This document shows, piece after piece, positions 24,083 through 36,341 of a stretch of 64,000 bases of DNA. A model generated the notes under the pieces. That model was not told the DNA's origin. It saw only the letters and a list, made by a program, of their open reading frames with translations, and did not search any database. Numbering within the stretch: position 1 is the stretch's first letter; each line of letters opens with the position of its first letter. The position numbers and the translations under genes were made by a program. This DNA is from Sipunculus nudus (lineage: Eukaryota; Annelida; Sipuncula; Golfingiida; Sipunculidae): contig CM049313.1 of NCBI GenBank assembly GCA_026874595.1, positions 42,932,659-42,996,658 on the forward strand. Direction: 5' to 3'.

Positions 24083-25420
24083 GGTCTGAAGCTATGCTAG
24101 TTGTGTATAAGGATATAGTAGTGGATCATTCCAAGCAACAGAGGCATAATTACATCGGATGTATTAAACTTAAAGCCTGGTTGGCATATAAATCAACAGG
24201 AAGGTTGTGTGACCTTGACCTTTGACCTTGCGATGCCAAAATCAATTCCCCTATTGTTAGATGATCCATAAATGAAAAGGGTTATGGTTGAATACTTTGC
24301 TTAAAATGCGTCCACATGCTTTTTCCAGAAGTGGTTGGTGTGACTTTGACCTTTTACCTTGAGGCCTCAGCCTTAAAAAATCTCATATTTGCAGGAAACC
24401 ATATGTGAAAGATCGAGGGAACGTTGTCTTGAAATGTATCCAAAAGCTTTTAAGAGTCCACAAGCTATTTTCACAAATATATGGACAGATGACGCTTTGA
24501 CCTTTGGTATGAATAGTTTCGCTTAAAATGCATCAACAATCTTTTAAAAAAGTGGAGCCTGTGACCTTGACCTTTGACCTCATGAGCCCAAAATCAAAGG
24601 GTTCTTACTTTATTGATAGGTCATATTTAAGTCACGTTTTAAATCATTCTGTGTTTTAAAAAATGGAGTTATCATACTTAAACAAATCTGTCGATAAATA
24701 ACCCCTGTGACCTTGACCTTTGACCTTGTGGCCCAAAACCAACATGGTTCTTTCCTTGATTCCAGATCAGCTAAAAAAGGTGTGGGATTAATTAAAATTT
24801 TAAACTTAAAACCGATCCACAATCTTTTCAAAGAAGTGGATCCTGGGACTGAGACCTTCGACAACATGAATTCAAAATGTACACAAAATGTTCTTGCTTA
24901 AGTGTTGGGCCATGCATAATTCAAGTTTGAAATCAATATGTCAATTCAAACCGGAGTAATCATATGGAAACGAATATGTGGACAGACGGACAGACTTCCA
25001 AAAGGACAGACTGACAGACAGGGTGTTTACTATAATGCGCTCGCTTATTAAAGCAGGGCTCTAATCAACACACAAGGTTTCACACACAAGGACTCTAGAT
25101 GAAACCACAGTTTAGGAGCTGATAGCACAATAATTTTGCAGTTTCAATTAAAAAGGAAAAATACATCAATAATAGAAAAAAATACATGTGGCACCATCAG
25201 TCTTCAGGAATTGAAGAATCTAATCATGATCAATGAACACATCAGGTTTCGGGACACTAGATGAAACCACAGCTGAAAAAATGACGTGATTGCTGTCATT
25301 TGACGGTCTCGACAATAGAAAAAAAATCAGGTGGCGCCACCAGTTTTCTCGAACTGGCAAAACTGGTCATGGTCTTTATGCAAGGCAGGATTTATGGAAA
25401 ATTGTGCTTTAATTATCAAG
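24083..25420 (-). mobile_element. Partial older AGCTCAGCTGAC-family element shared with unit B
   Basis: Collinear with the interior of 56645-58239 (shared phrases 'ctctagatgaaaccac' and 'ggcgccaccagtt'). The outer end is missing on the right. The left part lies beyond the THAP transposon at about 17590-17794. It was therefore present before the segmental duplication. Confidence 0.6.
24210..24730 (-). repeat. Periodic TGACCTTGACCTTTGACC repeats
   Basis: Perfect or near-perfect copies occur at 24210-24229, 24562-24580 and 24708-24727, with degraded copies near 24341 and 24490, giving spacing of about 70-150 bases. On the minus strand they read AAGGTCAAAGGTCA, a DR1-type arrangement of the nuclear-receptor half-site AGGTCA. 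They are part of a repeat, so function is not implied. Confidence 0.65.
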
Positions 25421-25582
25421 ATCATGGGGTTTTTGTGTAAAATACCAAATTATTTTTTATATAAAAATATATCTTAAATAAGTATGCATATAAAATGTTT
25501 CAAATCAATGTGTGTATTCATGTAATAAATAATTGTGCACACACGTTTCATGTAAATCATTGACTTATTAAATCAAACTTGC

Positions 25583-25765
25583 CCAGCAGTATTCCGTTGA
25601 TCCACCTCCAGTGATCGTCTCGGTATCTGTGAATGTTTAACCAGACTGATGTCACGTTCAGTCGCTCCATGTGGTGTCGGATTAACTCTCTTTCCTTCTT
25701 ATCATTGTCAGATGGTAAATACATCTTGTTTTTAAGACAGAATCCTTGAGCTTCAGTAATATTTC
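25583..25765 (-). pseudogene. Gene A exon 2: N-terminal half of CTLD1
   Basis: 183 bases, phase 1 both sides, acceptor 'tttaaag'. Reads NITEAQGFCLKNKMYLPSDN, then HHMERLNVTSVWLNIHR and DDHWRWINGILLG: the first domain cysteine, the W-L-N-I strand and the W-x-W-I-N-G turn. The donor is GCAAGT, whereas gene B has GTAAGT at the same place. Fully open. Confidence 0.8.
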
Positions 25766-27098
25766 CTTTAAAAAAGGCAAAGAGGAGTAGGAAAATTTAT
25801 TTTAAATATCAGGACAATTGTTTATATACATCATATTATATTTATGAATATATTGTTAACCGCATTCGAATTTTATCATATTTGCAACATCTGTTGACAC
25901 TCAAAACTTAATAGAGCGCTAGGTTGAATACATTCATTGAACAAGCAATAACATCATTAACTAAATAAAGATCGAATTTGTAAATTAAAATTAACTAATC
26001 ATTTTATGATTAATCAGTAACGATTACCTTGATATATGAAGATTAGCATATTTAAATTCTCGACTCTCAGTCAGAAGACAAACCAAATGTTTGAACTTTG
26101 ACCTTTATACCAATGCATGACTTTAACATAAAACATATTTGATTATTATTTGGGTATATTTAGGTATCCTTGGAGAGTGAATTTTTTTTACTGTGTTATC
26201 ACGAATCCATAAGTACAGATGGCGGTTACAACATTTTTTAGAGAATGTATTGCTTGTTCTTTCGAGAAACATACACACAGATATATATATGTGTGTGTGT
26301 GTGTGTGTTAATTTCAATACGGGAATTGTGAGGACTTCGTTATAAAAATGATAGTAACCATGAAATACAATACAACGTTCATCATCCATCTGAAGTATGG
26401 ATATTCAACCAGTTCGGTTGTGCATTTCATTACATAAATACATAAATAAATCAAAGAAAATAGCCAGATACGTGTTTTGTGTGATAAAAATATCTGCATA
26501 TGCATCTTTTATTAATTCGAGATACAGATATTTTAGACTATAATTGCTTCAAAATGTTCACAGTTTTAACTGGTGAATATTTTGACTTTAACTCTGTAGA
26601 TGCAATATTATGAAATATATGACCAAACATACTATGTACATTCGTACACACTCTGCTATCATGTCATTTAGCTTAACTGATCTGCAGACCTGGGGTCAAT
26701 TTCAATCCAATCAAATTTAACACTTTTTATGACCGTCTGTCTTTTGAATAAACTACCAATTCCGATTAAACGATGGTTTCCTCTATTTCAATTTAGTTAC
26801 CCATTAAATAAAAATTGGCAGCAGTTAAGCCATATATTGTTCATTTCTCCCATATAGAGGCATCTGTATTTGACTTCATCCAAACGCTGTTCATATGGCT
26901 GATCAGTAAGTACTTCAGTTCTAATCAGTGAGACTTGAAACATCTATCAGTTCATCTAAATTCATGCATTTCAGTAATTATTTTTTTTCTGATTTTCAAT
27001 TCTATTCCAATTAATGCAAACGTTTCTAAAATTACAATTCAATTCCCTTCCAATACAGAATTCCCCCCCCCCCCCCTGTCAGCTAATTGTTGACTTAC
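25766..27098. other. Gene A intron 1 with TG and poly-C runs
   Basis: Collinear with 59539-60493 of unit B. Contains a TATG/TG run at 26281-26308 and a C run at 27064-27076. No extra exon seen. Confidence 0.5.
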
Positions 27099-27267
27099 CG
27101 TGACTAATGATGACGAGGCCATCTGCATTCTCAGTGAGGGATGCTGCTGTGTTAACGAAGTCGGCCTTTATGCTAAATGGCTCTGTGTCAAAAGACAGGA
27201 GAAGAACGTAACACAGTAAAATATAACGTAGGTTTTCCCAATGTAAATGATAATTATCAAATCTAAT
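27099..27267 (-). pseudogene. Gene A exon 1: N-terminal hydrophobic segment, start codon lost
   Basis: Same length as gene B exon 1 (169 bases, phase 1 end, donor GTAAGT). The hydrophobic segment LRYILLCYVLLLS and following ADFVNTAASLTENADGLVII are kept. The codon aligned with gene B's ATG is ATT at 27265-27267. I see no replacement in-frame ATG nearby. Confidence 0.7.
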
Positions 27268-27460
27268 ATCAATATCAAATCTTGAAATCGAGTGGCTTTG
27301 TCCCCAAACTGAAGTTTACACATTGACTCAGACTGAAAAATAGCAGATAAGATTAAATTGTGAGTCATCAGTGCGCTGGGAAAAGGCACCCGATTTGTAC
27401 GTATCTTTGCAGATACCCAGCAATAATAGAGCTCTCTCACAAAACACATTAAATGTCATA
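27268..27460 (-). promoter_or_regulatory. Conserved block upstream of gene A exon 1
   Basis: Matches 60663-60870 upstream of gene B, including 'cagtgcgctggga' and 'cacccgatttgtacgtat'. It lies immediately 5' of the coding start, so it is a candidate 5' UTR or promoter. No definite TATA box or initiator could be assigned. Confidence 0.35.
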
Positions 27461-28832
27461 ATATTCAAGGTATCATATGAGTATACGTTTTTTGTGAATT
27501 GTATAATGTGTATAACATTGAGTTATCTTAATTAGATTAGCGAATAACATTCTTTAATAGTAACGTTTGTTAATATTCTGTCATATATAATAGTTTCTAT
27601 TTTAAAACAACTGACATAATTTTTTTTTAATGATGATCAATGATGAAAGGAGGAATAAAGATAATTTATCTCTGAGACATCGGTAGAGAAGAAATGTATG
27701 AAAAATGAATTATGGAACAGTATTGTTTAAGACTATTCGGAGGGGGGATTTTCTTTTATGCTTCAGTGTACACTCGTCTCCTTAACAGTGGCCTCATTAC
27801 ATTAATATTACCGTGTTTCCTTGATCTGCCTTATTTAGTCGCCGGGGCAAACGATGTCTCATAAAAATAAACGCCGGCCTTAAAAAGGCGCCGGTCTTGT
27901 TCAGAGGCCGGATGTCAGAGTCTTTTCCATTTGGCCGCCAGATGTCTTTTCCCGTGATTATAATTGGTGCATTTACTGGTTAAAATGATAGGAGATTGTT
28001 GCATTAATGTTGGTCTGTGCTTGTGTTGATAATATGTTTAATATGTTTAATTTATATTCTATAAATCTTTATTTTTCTTTTACACATCCCTGTTTCCATA
28101 AGGGACACAAAATATTCCCGATATTCATCCATTATAATTAAATCCGATCACCGATATAGTAAATCACTGCTGTCAAGCTAGGTAAAAATATTTCCGCCTG
28201 AGAATAGCGGTACAATTTGGTACGGTGAAGGTCTACCTCATGGATGGTTGAACAGAACCAAATGAAGGTGTCAAGTGGTACAAATTCTTGCTCCTGTCAA
28301 GACAAATAACGCCCCTTGTTTTCACTTTTGAAGCGCTTAAAAGTGCGTTGACTGTGTTACCGAAACCATGCTTCTGAGATAATCTTAAAAGCTATAGATA
28401 GTATTTACTATCTATTATTTATTTCGACAAATATCTAATCAGTCGAATATTCCCGTATATAAGTACCAATCCCCGTATTTCGAGGGAACTAATGTTACCA
28501 GTGTTGAACGTGGTGCACAGTTTATGGAAGAGCCACCCCGTGTTCAGATGGAAACAATGTTGTCAACTGCATCCAATGTAAAATAAATGGAACAGCCACA
28601 TGAAACACCGGAATACCTGGTTTCGAGAGGCCCGCGCGGACAGACACGTGTGGACATCTGCAAACTCTCGCTAAGATTATCGGTAAATTTTATAATGGTG
28701 CGTAATTGTGGAGATTGCGCAACCCATATCCCTACGGCAGCTAAGGATATTTCGTAAACACAATCCGAGTACCGGCAATGATTTCAATTGTAGTGACCGG
28801 CGAGTTTATTGTTTCGATGTGTTCCTTTTCAG

Positions 28833-28891
<59 letters not shown>

Positions 28892-28991
28892 GTATGGCCC
28901 ATGTTCTGTCTGTATCAATATTATCGTTTTAGCAATAATTGTATAATTGCAACATAATAACATGCACCTCATAGGAATCTCTACATTTATT

Positions 28992-29048
<57 letters not shown>

Positions 29049-30600
29049 GTTTGTGTATAATGTAGTGGTGTGTCAACTAATCGATTATATCGATGATTGG
29101 CCCGTTTAAGTTGTAGTTGCACTTTCTCATAATCGATCACAAACTATTATGTATGCACATGTTAAACATGTTACATTTAATAAAAGCCAGAAAAAGATTT
29201 TAATCCTCTAGAGATATAAGAAAGAGGGGACAAAGTTTAGTGAACAGCATTAAAACTGAACCTTGTGCAGCAAACAGGTGTCAACATCCCGGAAGCTATC
29301 TTTTCCGGTTAGTATGATGCAGAAATAAGACTGGATTTACCCGGTCAATATTTAGGTATAATTCTATAGGCAGATTTCATGATTATATAAAAGGTTCTAA
29401 AAATAATCGAATAATAATCAATCGTCGGCCGTATTATCACTTTCAGTCATCAAACATGATTTCCAAGCTTATAAAACAGGCTCAAGTTTGGAAGATCCTC
29501 TTTCGGGCACGCGCACTCTAATCCTGATTATTTAAACCTTGGGTTAGTCTCCTATACTTTCTATAACCAAAGACAGACACGTAGGTGGTTTCCAATTATC
29601 AATGTATTATATGATTATCGTATCAGTAAACTGTTAATTTAAGTATTGTTTATCAGTAGTTAAAATGTTTGCCATACATTATGGTGTTAAGTGGTATTTG
29701 TGACGCGGTTAATGAATATTTAATGTAGTTTTATTATCAATATGGTTTTGTCGCAAATGTCGATTTTATAGCACCTGTTGTGCATATAGTGGTAAATATA
29801 TATTTTCCTGCCGTAAGTAAGTGTACAGCTTCAATGAACCATTGGTCTTAACGCCATTTCTATCAAATAATTGTTCATATTATGCTGCAATCGTTACCTC
29901 TCGGTTATATATTAAAAACGAGTTGACACGTATAAAGTAGCGTTCCACGCGTAATATTTGTCATGATATACTGTATATTCTTGTTATTTCATACCACACT
30001 AAATGAGTCCGACAGGCTTCTCTCTCTCATTTACAGCTTTCCTCAATTATTTAAACTTGGTATGAACATTTTTATTATTATTCCCTTTTTTTACTGATTT
30101 TGTAAATTTAATCTTTTCTACATTCAAAGCCTGTCGCACAAGTGGATAAAGAGTTATATAACGGTATAAGATATCACCCACCTTGACCATTACGGTCAAG
30201 CTCTGCACCTTGAACGATTATATTTGATAAGACTCATGCCAGATGGAAGCTTACTATAATACTATTCGGTAAACGCACAGATAGATGATATCACTAGACA
30301 TCATTTATAATTGCACTGTATGTGAACTTTAACCTTACATGAGTGAAACCAACAAACTGTCCCTTCATTTTATTAGCCATTATACAAGGTGTAGTTCAAC
30401 TTGTCCCTCTGGCCAATGTAGTGGATTGGGTGGCGTGATTGGTTATGTTTCAATGAGAGAGAGAGAACAAAAAGCCATGATATGATTATGTGGGATTTTT
30501 TCAACTCTACACCTATTAACTTGATTAATGTACTTACACTTATATTTTATTGGATACTACTAAAGAATAAACTGGTCACCTACGTTGCCGAATTCATCTC
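27461..30600. other. Upstream intergenic part of unit A with (AT)n microsatellites
   Basis: No gene recognised. Long (AT)n tracts lie at 28834-28886 and 28996-29044. A GC-rich hairpin-like stretch (27870-27895, arms 'cgccggcctt' and 'aaggcgccgg') lies in an insert not shared with unit B. 29270-29780 is collinear with 62460-63190. Frames of repeated I-Y come from the microsatellite. Confidence 0.5.
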
Positions 30601-32097
30601 TTTTGTGGCTGTATGCCACAAACTTGTGTGAGTGGGAGCGTGAGTTTAAGAACATCAAAATATAGAATCTTTAACTAAAGTAACAGAACTTTACAACGTG
30701 GACCCAGTGGCATTTACAATTGGCGAATGGGAGCTGGTTGGAGTAACTACGTTAACTACGGCAGTGACGGATTCCAGAGACCAAATAATTAGACCCCGAT
30801 TTTGCTAGAAAAAAATAATACTTTTTCGTGAAAATAAAATTGAACAAATGTGAAATGAAACGTATATAAATCATCAGTTCCTGTTAGGTTACTAAGACAA
30901 CCTAGACGTCCGGCTATTGGGAGTTACTGGGTACAGAACGGTTAACAGTCGTATGCACCACCTGACATATGGTGATCATCGAAATTCCAGAGGTAACAAA
31001 TGTAGCATCAGGGCCTACCCATTACATTTCCACTTTGTTCATCGACTTATTATGACTTTAAGACTATTGTTTCGTAGCCAATGTTGTTACATCTCGTTTT
31101 GACTGACCGCTCAACGGCCCGACAACCGCGTGCAAAGGCCCCGTGCCAAGTTTAGGACGATCATGCAGATGACAATAAAATTCCAGTCACTGGTAACAGT
31201 GTAGAATATGTAAAAGGAAATTAAAAATTAGCAGTAGAATCCAGTTAAGTAGTAAAATGGTGCCTGGAAATTGGCATGGGTGCAAACCCAAGTAAATTCC
31301 AAGCAATCATGTCAAATGACTCTGAAAATAACCTTAGTTCTGTTCACCTAAAATTTACCCTTATTCAATGTGAGCCAGTTGTAAAACTCCTGAGGTAAAT
31401 CTTTCATATCATATTTCTGAGTTGGTAAAACAAAAAAGTACACAGAAATTAAATGCTTTACGACGCACCAGTAATTAACCTTAACCTTAATACTAAAATC
31501 TTACTTTACAAAAGTGTTATTCTTTCATATTTTAATTACTGGCCAATCGTCTGGCACATTTGCAGCTGTTCAGGTAAAAATAAAACAAGAAAACTGCATA
31601 AGCGAACTTACGGTGTATTCTAAACGATTATATCTCGGACATAACAGCTTGCTATCAAAAGTAATCATGTCAACTTTACACCGCTTAAGGTCTCATGATC
31701 GTCAAACAACCTTGGTTTAATTTGGCTTTAGAATTCATATTAAAATGAATTCTAGCCACAATAATATATATACATATTTGAAATCCTTTGAATATCTGCT
31801 GTTGGATAAGATATAGATAAACATTGTCTCATATTTTCCTTTGAAGATTTTAAACTTTAAATTATTTAATTTATATTTTTTTAAACGCGATATATCTCAC
31901 ATTTGGCAAAGAGTATGTATGCAAAAATAGTATCACATTGAAGTACATACAAATATCTCAAGGCGTTTTTTTACAATGTGTTTATAATCTTTTTTTCTAG
32001 TGAATTTTCAATTTAAAATAAAATTATGATACAAACAATGCATATTTTTTTAATGGTGTATAACTGCTATACCAAAACAGATATCGGAAAAGAAAAC
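30601..32097. other. Unit A flank, no gene recognised
   Basis: 30670-31000 and 31550-31688 match 63440-63850 of unit B. After 'caccgcttaag' (31688) unit A carries an insert of about 2.5 kb absent from B. Short frames (61 and 68 codons) show no features. Confidence 0.5.
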
Positions 32098-33650
32098 TAG
32101 ATGTGTCGGAACGACACGAATGCCCCCGCCTTGGGCAAATTAGAAACATTGGTAAAATTTGGAAAATTTTTTAAGTTCAGGAGGTGTCGTATGGTCAAAA
32201 GTAGGTCAACAAGGGCAAAATGCAAACTCGATCTGTAACGGGTCATTATCAAGCAACACACCAAAAATCATGCCAGTATATGCAGGCATTGTGAAAAAAA
32301 GTCCATACATTGTGCATTTTCCATAAAAATTTCTGTCTTTCATGAAATTTTCTATGTTTAGGAGCCGTAAAACAATCAAAAGTAGGTCAACCGGGATGAA
32401 ACGCAAACTCGATCTGTAACTGTCATTATCTGCCCACACAAAAAAAATCAGGGTGGTATCTGCAGGCATCAAGGAAAAAAAGTCAGTACATATGCATTTG
32501 TTATGAAAATTTATATTTTCCATGAAACTTTCTATGTTCAGGAGCAGGTCAAATGGTCAAAAGTAGGTCAACTGAGACAAAACAAGAACTCGATCTGTAA
32601 CTGGTCATTATCTGCCTACACACCAAAAATCAGGCCCGTATCTGCAGGCACTGCGAAAAAAAGTCCATAAATGTGCACCTTTTTATGAAATTTTTTTATG
32701 TTAGAGCACCGTCAAACGGTCAAAAATAAAGTCAACTGGGACAAAACGTGAACTTGATCTGTAACTGGTCATTATCTGCCAACACACCGAAAATCAGGCC
32801 AATATCTGCAGGTATTGTGAAGAAAAGTCTGCACAAGTGAATTTGTCATGAAAATATATTTTACATGAAATTTCTATGTTCAGGAGCCGTAAAACAGTCA
32901 AAAGTAGGTCAACCGGGACGAAATGCGAACTCCATCTGTAACTGGTCAATATCTGCTGACACACACCAAAAATCAGGCCAATATCTGCGGGCATTGCGAA
33001 AAAAGTCCGTACATGTGTATTTGTCATGAAATTTCATATTTTTCATGAAATTTTCTATGTTCAGGAGCCGTAAAACAGTCAAAAGTAGGTCAACCGGGAC
33101 GAAACGCAAACTCGATCTGAAACTGGTCTATATCTGCCCACACAAAGAAAATTAGGCCAATATCTGCAGGCATTGCGAAAAAAAAGTCTGTACATGTGTA
33201 TCTGCCATGAATATTTCTATTTTTCATGAAATTTTCTAAGTTTAGGAGCCGTAAAACGGTCAAAAGTAGGTCAACCTGGACGAAATGCGAACTCGATCTG
33301 TAACTGGTCTATATCTGCTCACACACCAAAAATCAGGCCAATATCTGCAGGCATTGCGAAAAAAATTACGTACATGTGTATCTGTCATGAATATTTCTAT
33401 TTTTCATGAAATTTTCTAAGTTTAGGAGCTGTAAAACGGTCAAAAGTAGGTCAACCGGGACGAAACGCGAACTCGATCTGTAACTGGTCTATATCTGCCC
33501 ACACACCAAAAATCAGGCCAATATCTGCAGGCATTGCGAAAAAAAGTCCGTACAACTGTTTGATTTCGGAATGACGGAAGGACGGAAGGACGGAATGACG
33601 GACATGGGTAAAACTATATGCCCCGGCCACTTTGTGGCGGGGGCATAAAA
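32098..33650 (+). mobile_element. Interspersed element with eight ~180 bp tandem units
   Basis: Begins near 32105 with a 'gtgtcggaacgacac' palindrome and 'atgcccccgcc', and ends with 'ggcgggggcat' (about 33638-33648) plus an A run. The inverted G/C-rich ends bound a tandem array. The marker 'tcaaaagtaggtcaac' recurs at about 32195, 32375, 32557, 32720, 32898, 33079, 33260 and 33440, spaced 163-182. Units closer to the 3' end are more alike. Minus-strand frames reading repeated 'MPADIGLIFGVWADIDQLQ' are translations of the array, not genes. Lies in a region absent from unit B. Confidence 0.7.
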
Positions 33651-34283
33651 AAAAACATTTTAGATTACATGTCAACTTACCTATATGCAAAATTTGAAAG
33701 CTCTGCCTGTGGTGGTTTTTGAGATATATTGCGCCGAAGACCGTGCAGTCGGTTGAATTGTTGTTTTGAGAAAATGGCCAAAAACTGTTTTGGAAAAGTA
33801 ATTTCGTTTTCAACGGAAAACAAGAATATCAATGCAAGTGACAGTCGTATATTTTCATTAAATATTCTGATCTGAATTGGTTTCGATAAACAAAATTGAA
33901 AATTAAATAGTTTGTCATGGTGAAAAAGACGAAATTTTAACATGGAATGACATCTCAAGGACTGTAAAACAGAAGTAGGCGGAGTTTACTGCTTCGAGTG
34001 GCTGGTCACCGGTAATTAGGTCATGGGCCACCGCGTCAGGTGTGAAGTGACTGATTAACAACGATTACTCTAATCACTATGAGCAAATATTCTAACTGCC
34101 AATGTATCCCCCGCTTACAGTCATACTTGAACACTGTAGACACGAACTAACTAGCAGCAACACCTGCTATGTATAGCTATTGGGTGTTTTAAATCCATGC
34201 ATCAGCCTTATCCTACATATATAAATGTGCTGTTCGTATAAGAAGCCAGAGGTTATTCTTTGAGAAAATAAATACCTTTAAGC
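33651..34283. other. Spacer and end of unit A similarity
   Basis: No gene seen. Similarity to unit B resumes at about 34170 ('tgtatagctatt') and continues to about 34260. Confidence 0.5.
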
Positions 34284-34430
34284 TTCACTAGGTCCTTCAT
34301 GTATTTTGGTGCAAATCTGTGGATTGAGCTACCAGACCACCTAAGAAAAATGAAATTAACTTTTAGCCACTTTGAATCCTTGACAAAGGACTGGGTAGGA
34401 ACAACCTGTATATGCTCTCTGTGTTACAAG
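34284..34430 (+). mobile_element. LINE ORF2 C-terminal fragment
   Basis: One frame reads RSFMYFGANLWIELPDHLRK, followed by a phenylalanine-rich stretch. This matches the 'F-G-x-x-L-W-x-x-L-P' C-terminal signature seen in many non-LTR reverse transcriptases. It is about 50 codons and isolated, a truncated remnant separate from the LINE that follows. Confidence 0.5.
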
Positions 34431-34747
34431 AACAAAGCATAAATTCTTATCTCTTTAGTATAAAGAGAGTATAAAGAGTATAGAGTTTGCGCATGCGCGG
34501 CTTGATCAGACAGCAGAAAGGCGACTCTTAGAATTTCATATCGTTTCTGCTTTAAAAACGATATTAAAGGGACGTGTATACAACATTTCTTCAGTACTCT
34601 GCATAGAAGCGAGAGAAGCATTTCTTGTGGATCCAGATTCAGAATTTGTCAGTTATTTGTGACATTCGTATAAGGGCCCTGTATTATCGCTCATTGAGTG
34701 AGTTCCTTTTGTTATCGCTCACGTTCACGCTGAGCTGGCATTTCAAA

Positions 34748-35506
34748 ATGCGCCCATACGGCGGACCAGGTTCCAACTGCGTGTCAGCAGGGTCATGTGA
34801 AGTCTGTAGAGGGAAAGATGGTGTTAAACTTCATATCAGTGGCGACCTTTGGTGTAAGAAATGTCGCAACAAAGACGCTCCCGTTGTTCAGTCAAATGAC
34901 GAGGTAGCGGCCGACCTTATGGCAGACGAAAACACAGCAGCTTACAGAGGTGAGACCCCCGATAAAGAAGTTGAATCAGTAACATTGACAGAGACATCGC
35001 CCAGTGCTAGTAACAGAGAGAATGAACCACTTGTCTGTGTTAATGAAGTATTGTGCTTTGTGTCAAACATGATAAGTTCAATGCCATATGATATGCTAGT
35101 TAAATTATGTGAAGACACATACAATGAAGATGAAATAGTGATAGCTAAAGACAAACTGTCCGAAACTGGATTTATTGATGGTCGAGCAGCACCACGGAAT
35201 GTGCGACGTAGAGGTCCAACCAAACGACGAAGTGACCTTCAAGACATCGTGAATATCTTTCTTAAAATGCCCCCAACATGTAACACTGTTTATGTAGCTA
35301 AAGATTTGTCTAGGCTCCCGCCATTATCCATTAACAATTTTGATATCTCGAGTCTAGTCAAGGAGATGGAGACAGTCCGACTCCAGATTGGTATCATCCA
35401 GGAAGCCCAAGAGCAATGCACACGGGCCTGTAGAAAAATGATTGAGAGATATGTAGAGCAAACTATCACAGATGTACAGGGGGCACTGACAGACAAGAAG
35501 ACCTAG
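34748..35506 (+). pseudogene. LINE ORF1, N-terminal part
   Basis: Open for 252 codons from MRPYGGPGSNC. Two cysteine pairs, CEVC and CKKC about 20 residues apart, form a possible zinc ribbon. Next come an acidic linker, a segment EVLCFVSNMISSMPYDMLVK, and a helical C-terminus (ISSLVKEMETVRLQIGIIQ) likely to form a coiled coil. Such ORF1 proteins bind element RNA. Upstream codons to 34625 are also open, but I chose the ATG at 34748 because homologous proteins as I recall them begin just before the cysteines. Confidence 0.65.
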
Positions 35507-36274
35507 CAGAGGAGGAGGTTACAGTTATGCAGCAAGAGCCTGCAATACAACTAGAAGTTCCTGAAGGTGAGGCTGATGCATCAGCTGATGCTGAAAGTGA
35601 AACATGTACGATGGAATCCCAAGAAAAAATGATTCAATACAGGCCATCAAAACTGACCCACGGAGTCATGAACAACAGCTTAAACAACAAGAAAATCAGT
35701 CCCTAATACGCCAGTGTTCTGATAGCTATTCTGAGGTCAGCCAGTTATCTTTTAGTGACACTTTGCACATTAAGAACCAAACTAGAGTTTACTCACAGAC
35801 TTTCACAAACTCTGACAAACGTAACAGAGCGAAAACTGCACAGGAGCTAGGAGTTACTAATCATACCGACAGGCGAGACATCACATGTGCTAGAAGCAGT
35901 ACCAGTTCCCACCGACAATCATACTCTAGTAGACACCAACCTGGTCACACTGCTGGTGGCAGCACTGCAGGGGTACATCTAAATACAAATAATTTAAAGA
36001 AGTCTGGCATTATACAAGGCCAGGGTCGGAATTTCCTCATACGTTCTAACAAGCCACAGCGAAGATGCATCGGTATCTTTGTCTCAAGGCTGGATCGCCG
36101 AATGCAGTGCCCCGATATTCACAACGAGACTGGTCTGAGACTCGTATGTGGCAACTGACTACGAAATATAACTCATACATATCCTTTTGTATTCGTGCTC
36201 CAAACAAGTTCCTGCATCGACTTATGGATCCAAAAATATGGCCAATAGGAACACTGGTGAAAGAATATATGCAG
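35507..36274 (+). pseudogene. LINE ORF1, C-terminal part in other frames
   Basis: A stop at 35504-35506 and frame changes split the rest. 35604-36158 encodes a serine/glutamine-rich linker leading to RRCIGIFVSRLD, and 36150-36274 continues with YNSYISFCIRAPNKFLHRLM then PKIWPIGTLVKEY. This resembles the RRM-like C-terminal module of LINE ORF1 proteins. Confidence 0.55.
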
Positions 36275-36341
36275 TGAATAAGCCCTAAGTGTTATCACTA
36301 TGTCTTAACTGGTGCTGTGCATATTTTAATTTTTTTAGTTT

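Larger units (their letters stand above)
4251..27267 (-). pseudogene. Lectin gene A: decayed two-CTLD membrane receptor paralogue
   Basis: This is the second copy of lectin gene B. Exons in coding order are 27099-27267, 25583-25765, 17327-17443, about 16283-16507, 5924-6095, 5379-5438, duplicate 4711-4770 and 4251-4473. Exon lengths match gene B for exons 1, 2, 5 and stalk, and each remains open. Damage: the position aligned with gene B's ATG is ATT. The exon 2 donor is GC. The exon 4/5 intron is about 10 kb with nested transposons. The transmembrane exon is absent, and a duplicated stalk exon lies in its place. The tail exon would then be read out of its original frame. Open frames in most exons suggest recent decay or a changed product. 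No expression evidence is available. Confidence 0.7.
1228..34270 (+). repeat. Segmental duplication unit A (expanded copy)
   Basis: This segment is collinear with unit B (about 47880-64000). Matching blocks, A then B, include 1380-1510 with 48920-49040, 2020-2160 with 50170-50300, 4251-6500 with 51965-54500, 16283-17450 with 54653-56520, 25583-27460 with 56930-60860, 29270-29780 with 62460-63190, and 34170-34260 with 63860-63950. Unit A is about twice as long because mobile elements inserted into its introns and flanks. Boundaries are approximate because they were judged by eye. Confidence 0.8.

Noticed and set aside
28708-28932. Frame with a long IYIYIY stretch (also at 61714-62013 and 62559-62867)
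   Set aside because: Direct translation of (AT)n microsatellites.
32206-33813. Several minus-strand frames reading MPADIGLIFGV repeats
   Set aside because: They are translations of the 180 bp tandem array in a mobile element.
34942-35496. Minus-strand frames opposite LINE ORF1
   Set aside because: Antisense shadows of the ORF1 coding frame, with no domain similarity.
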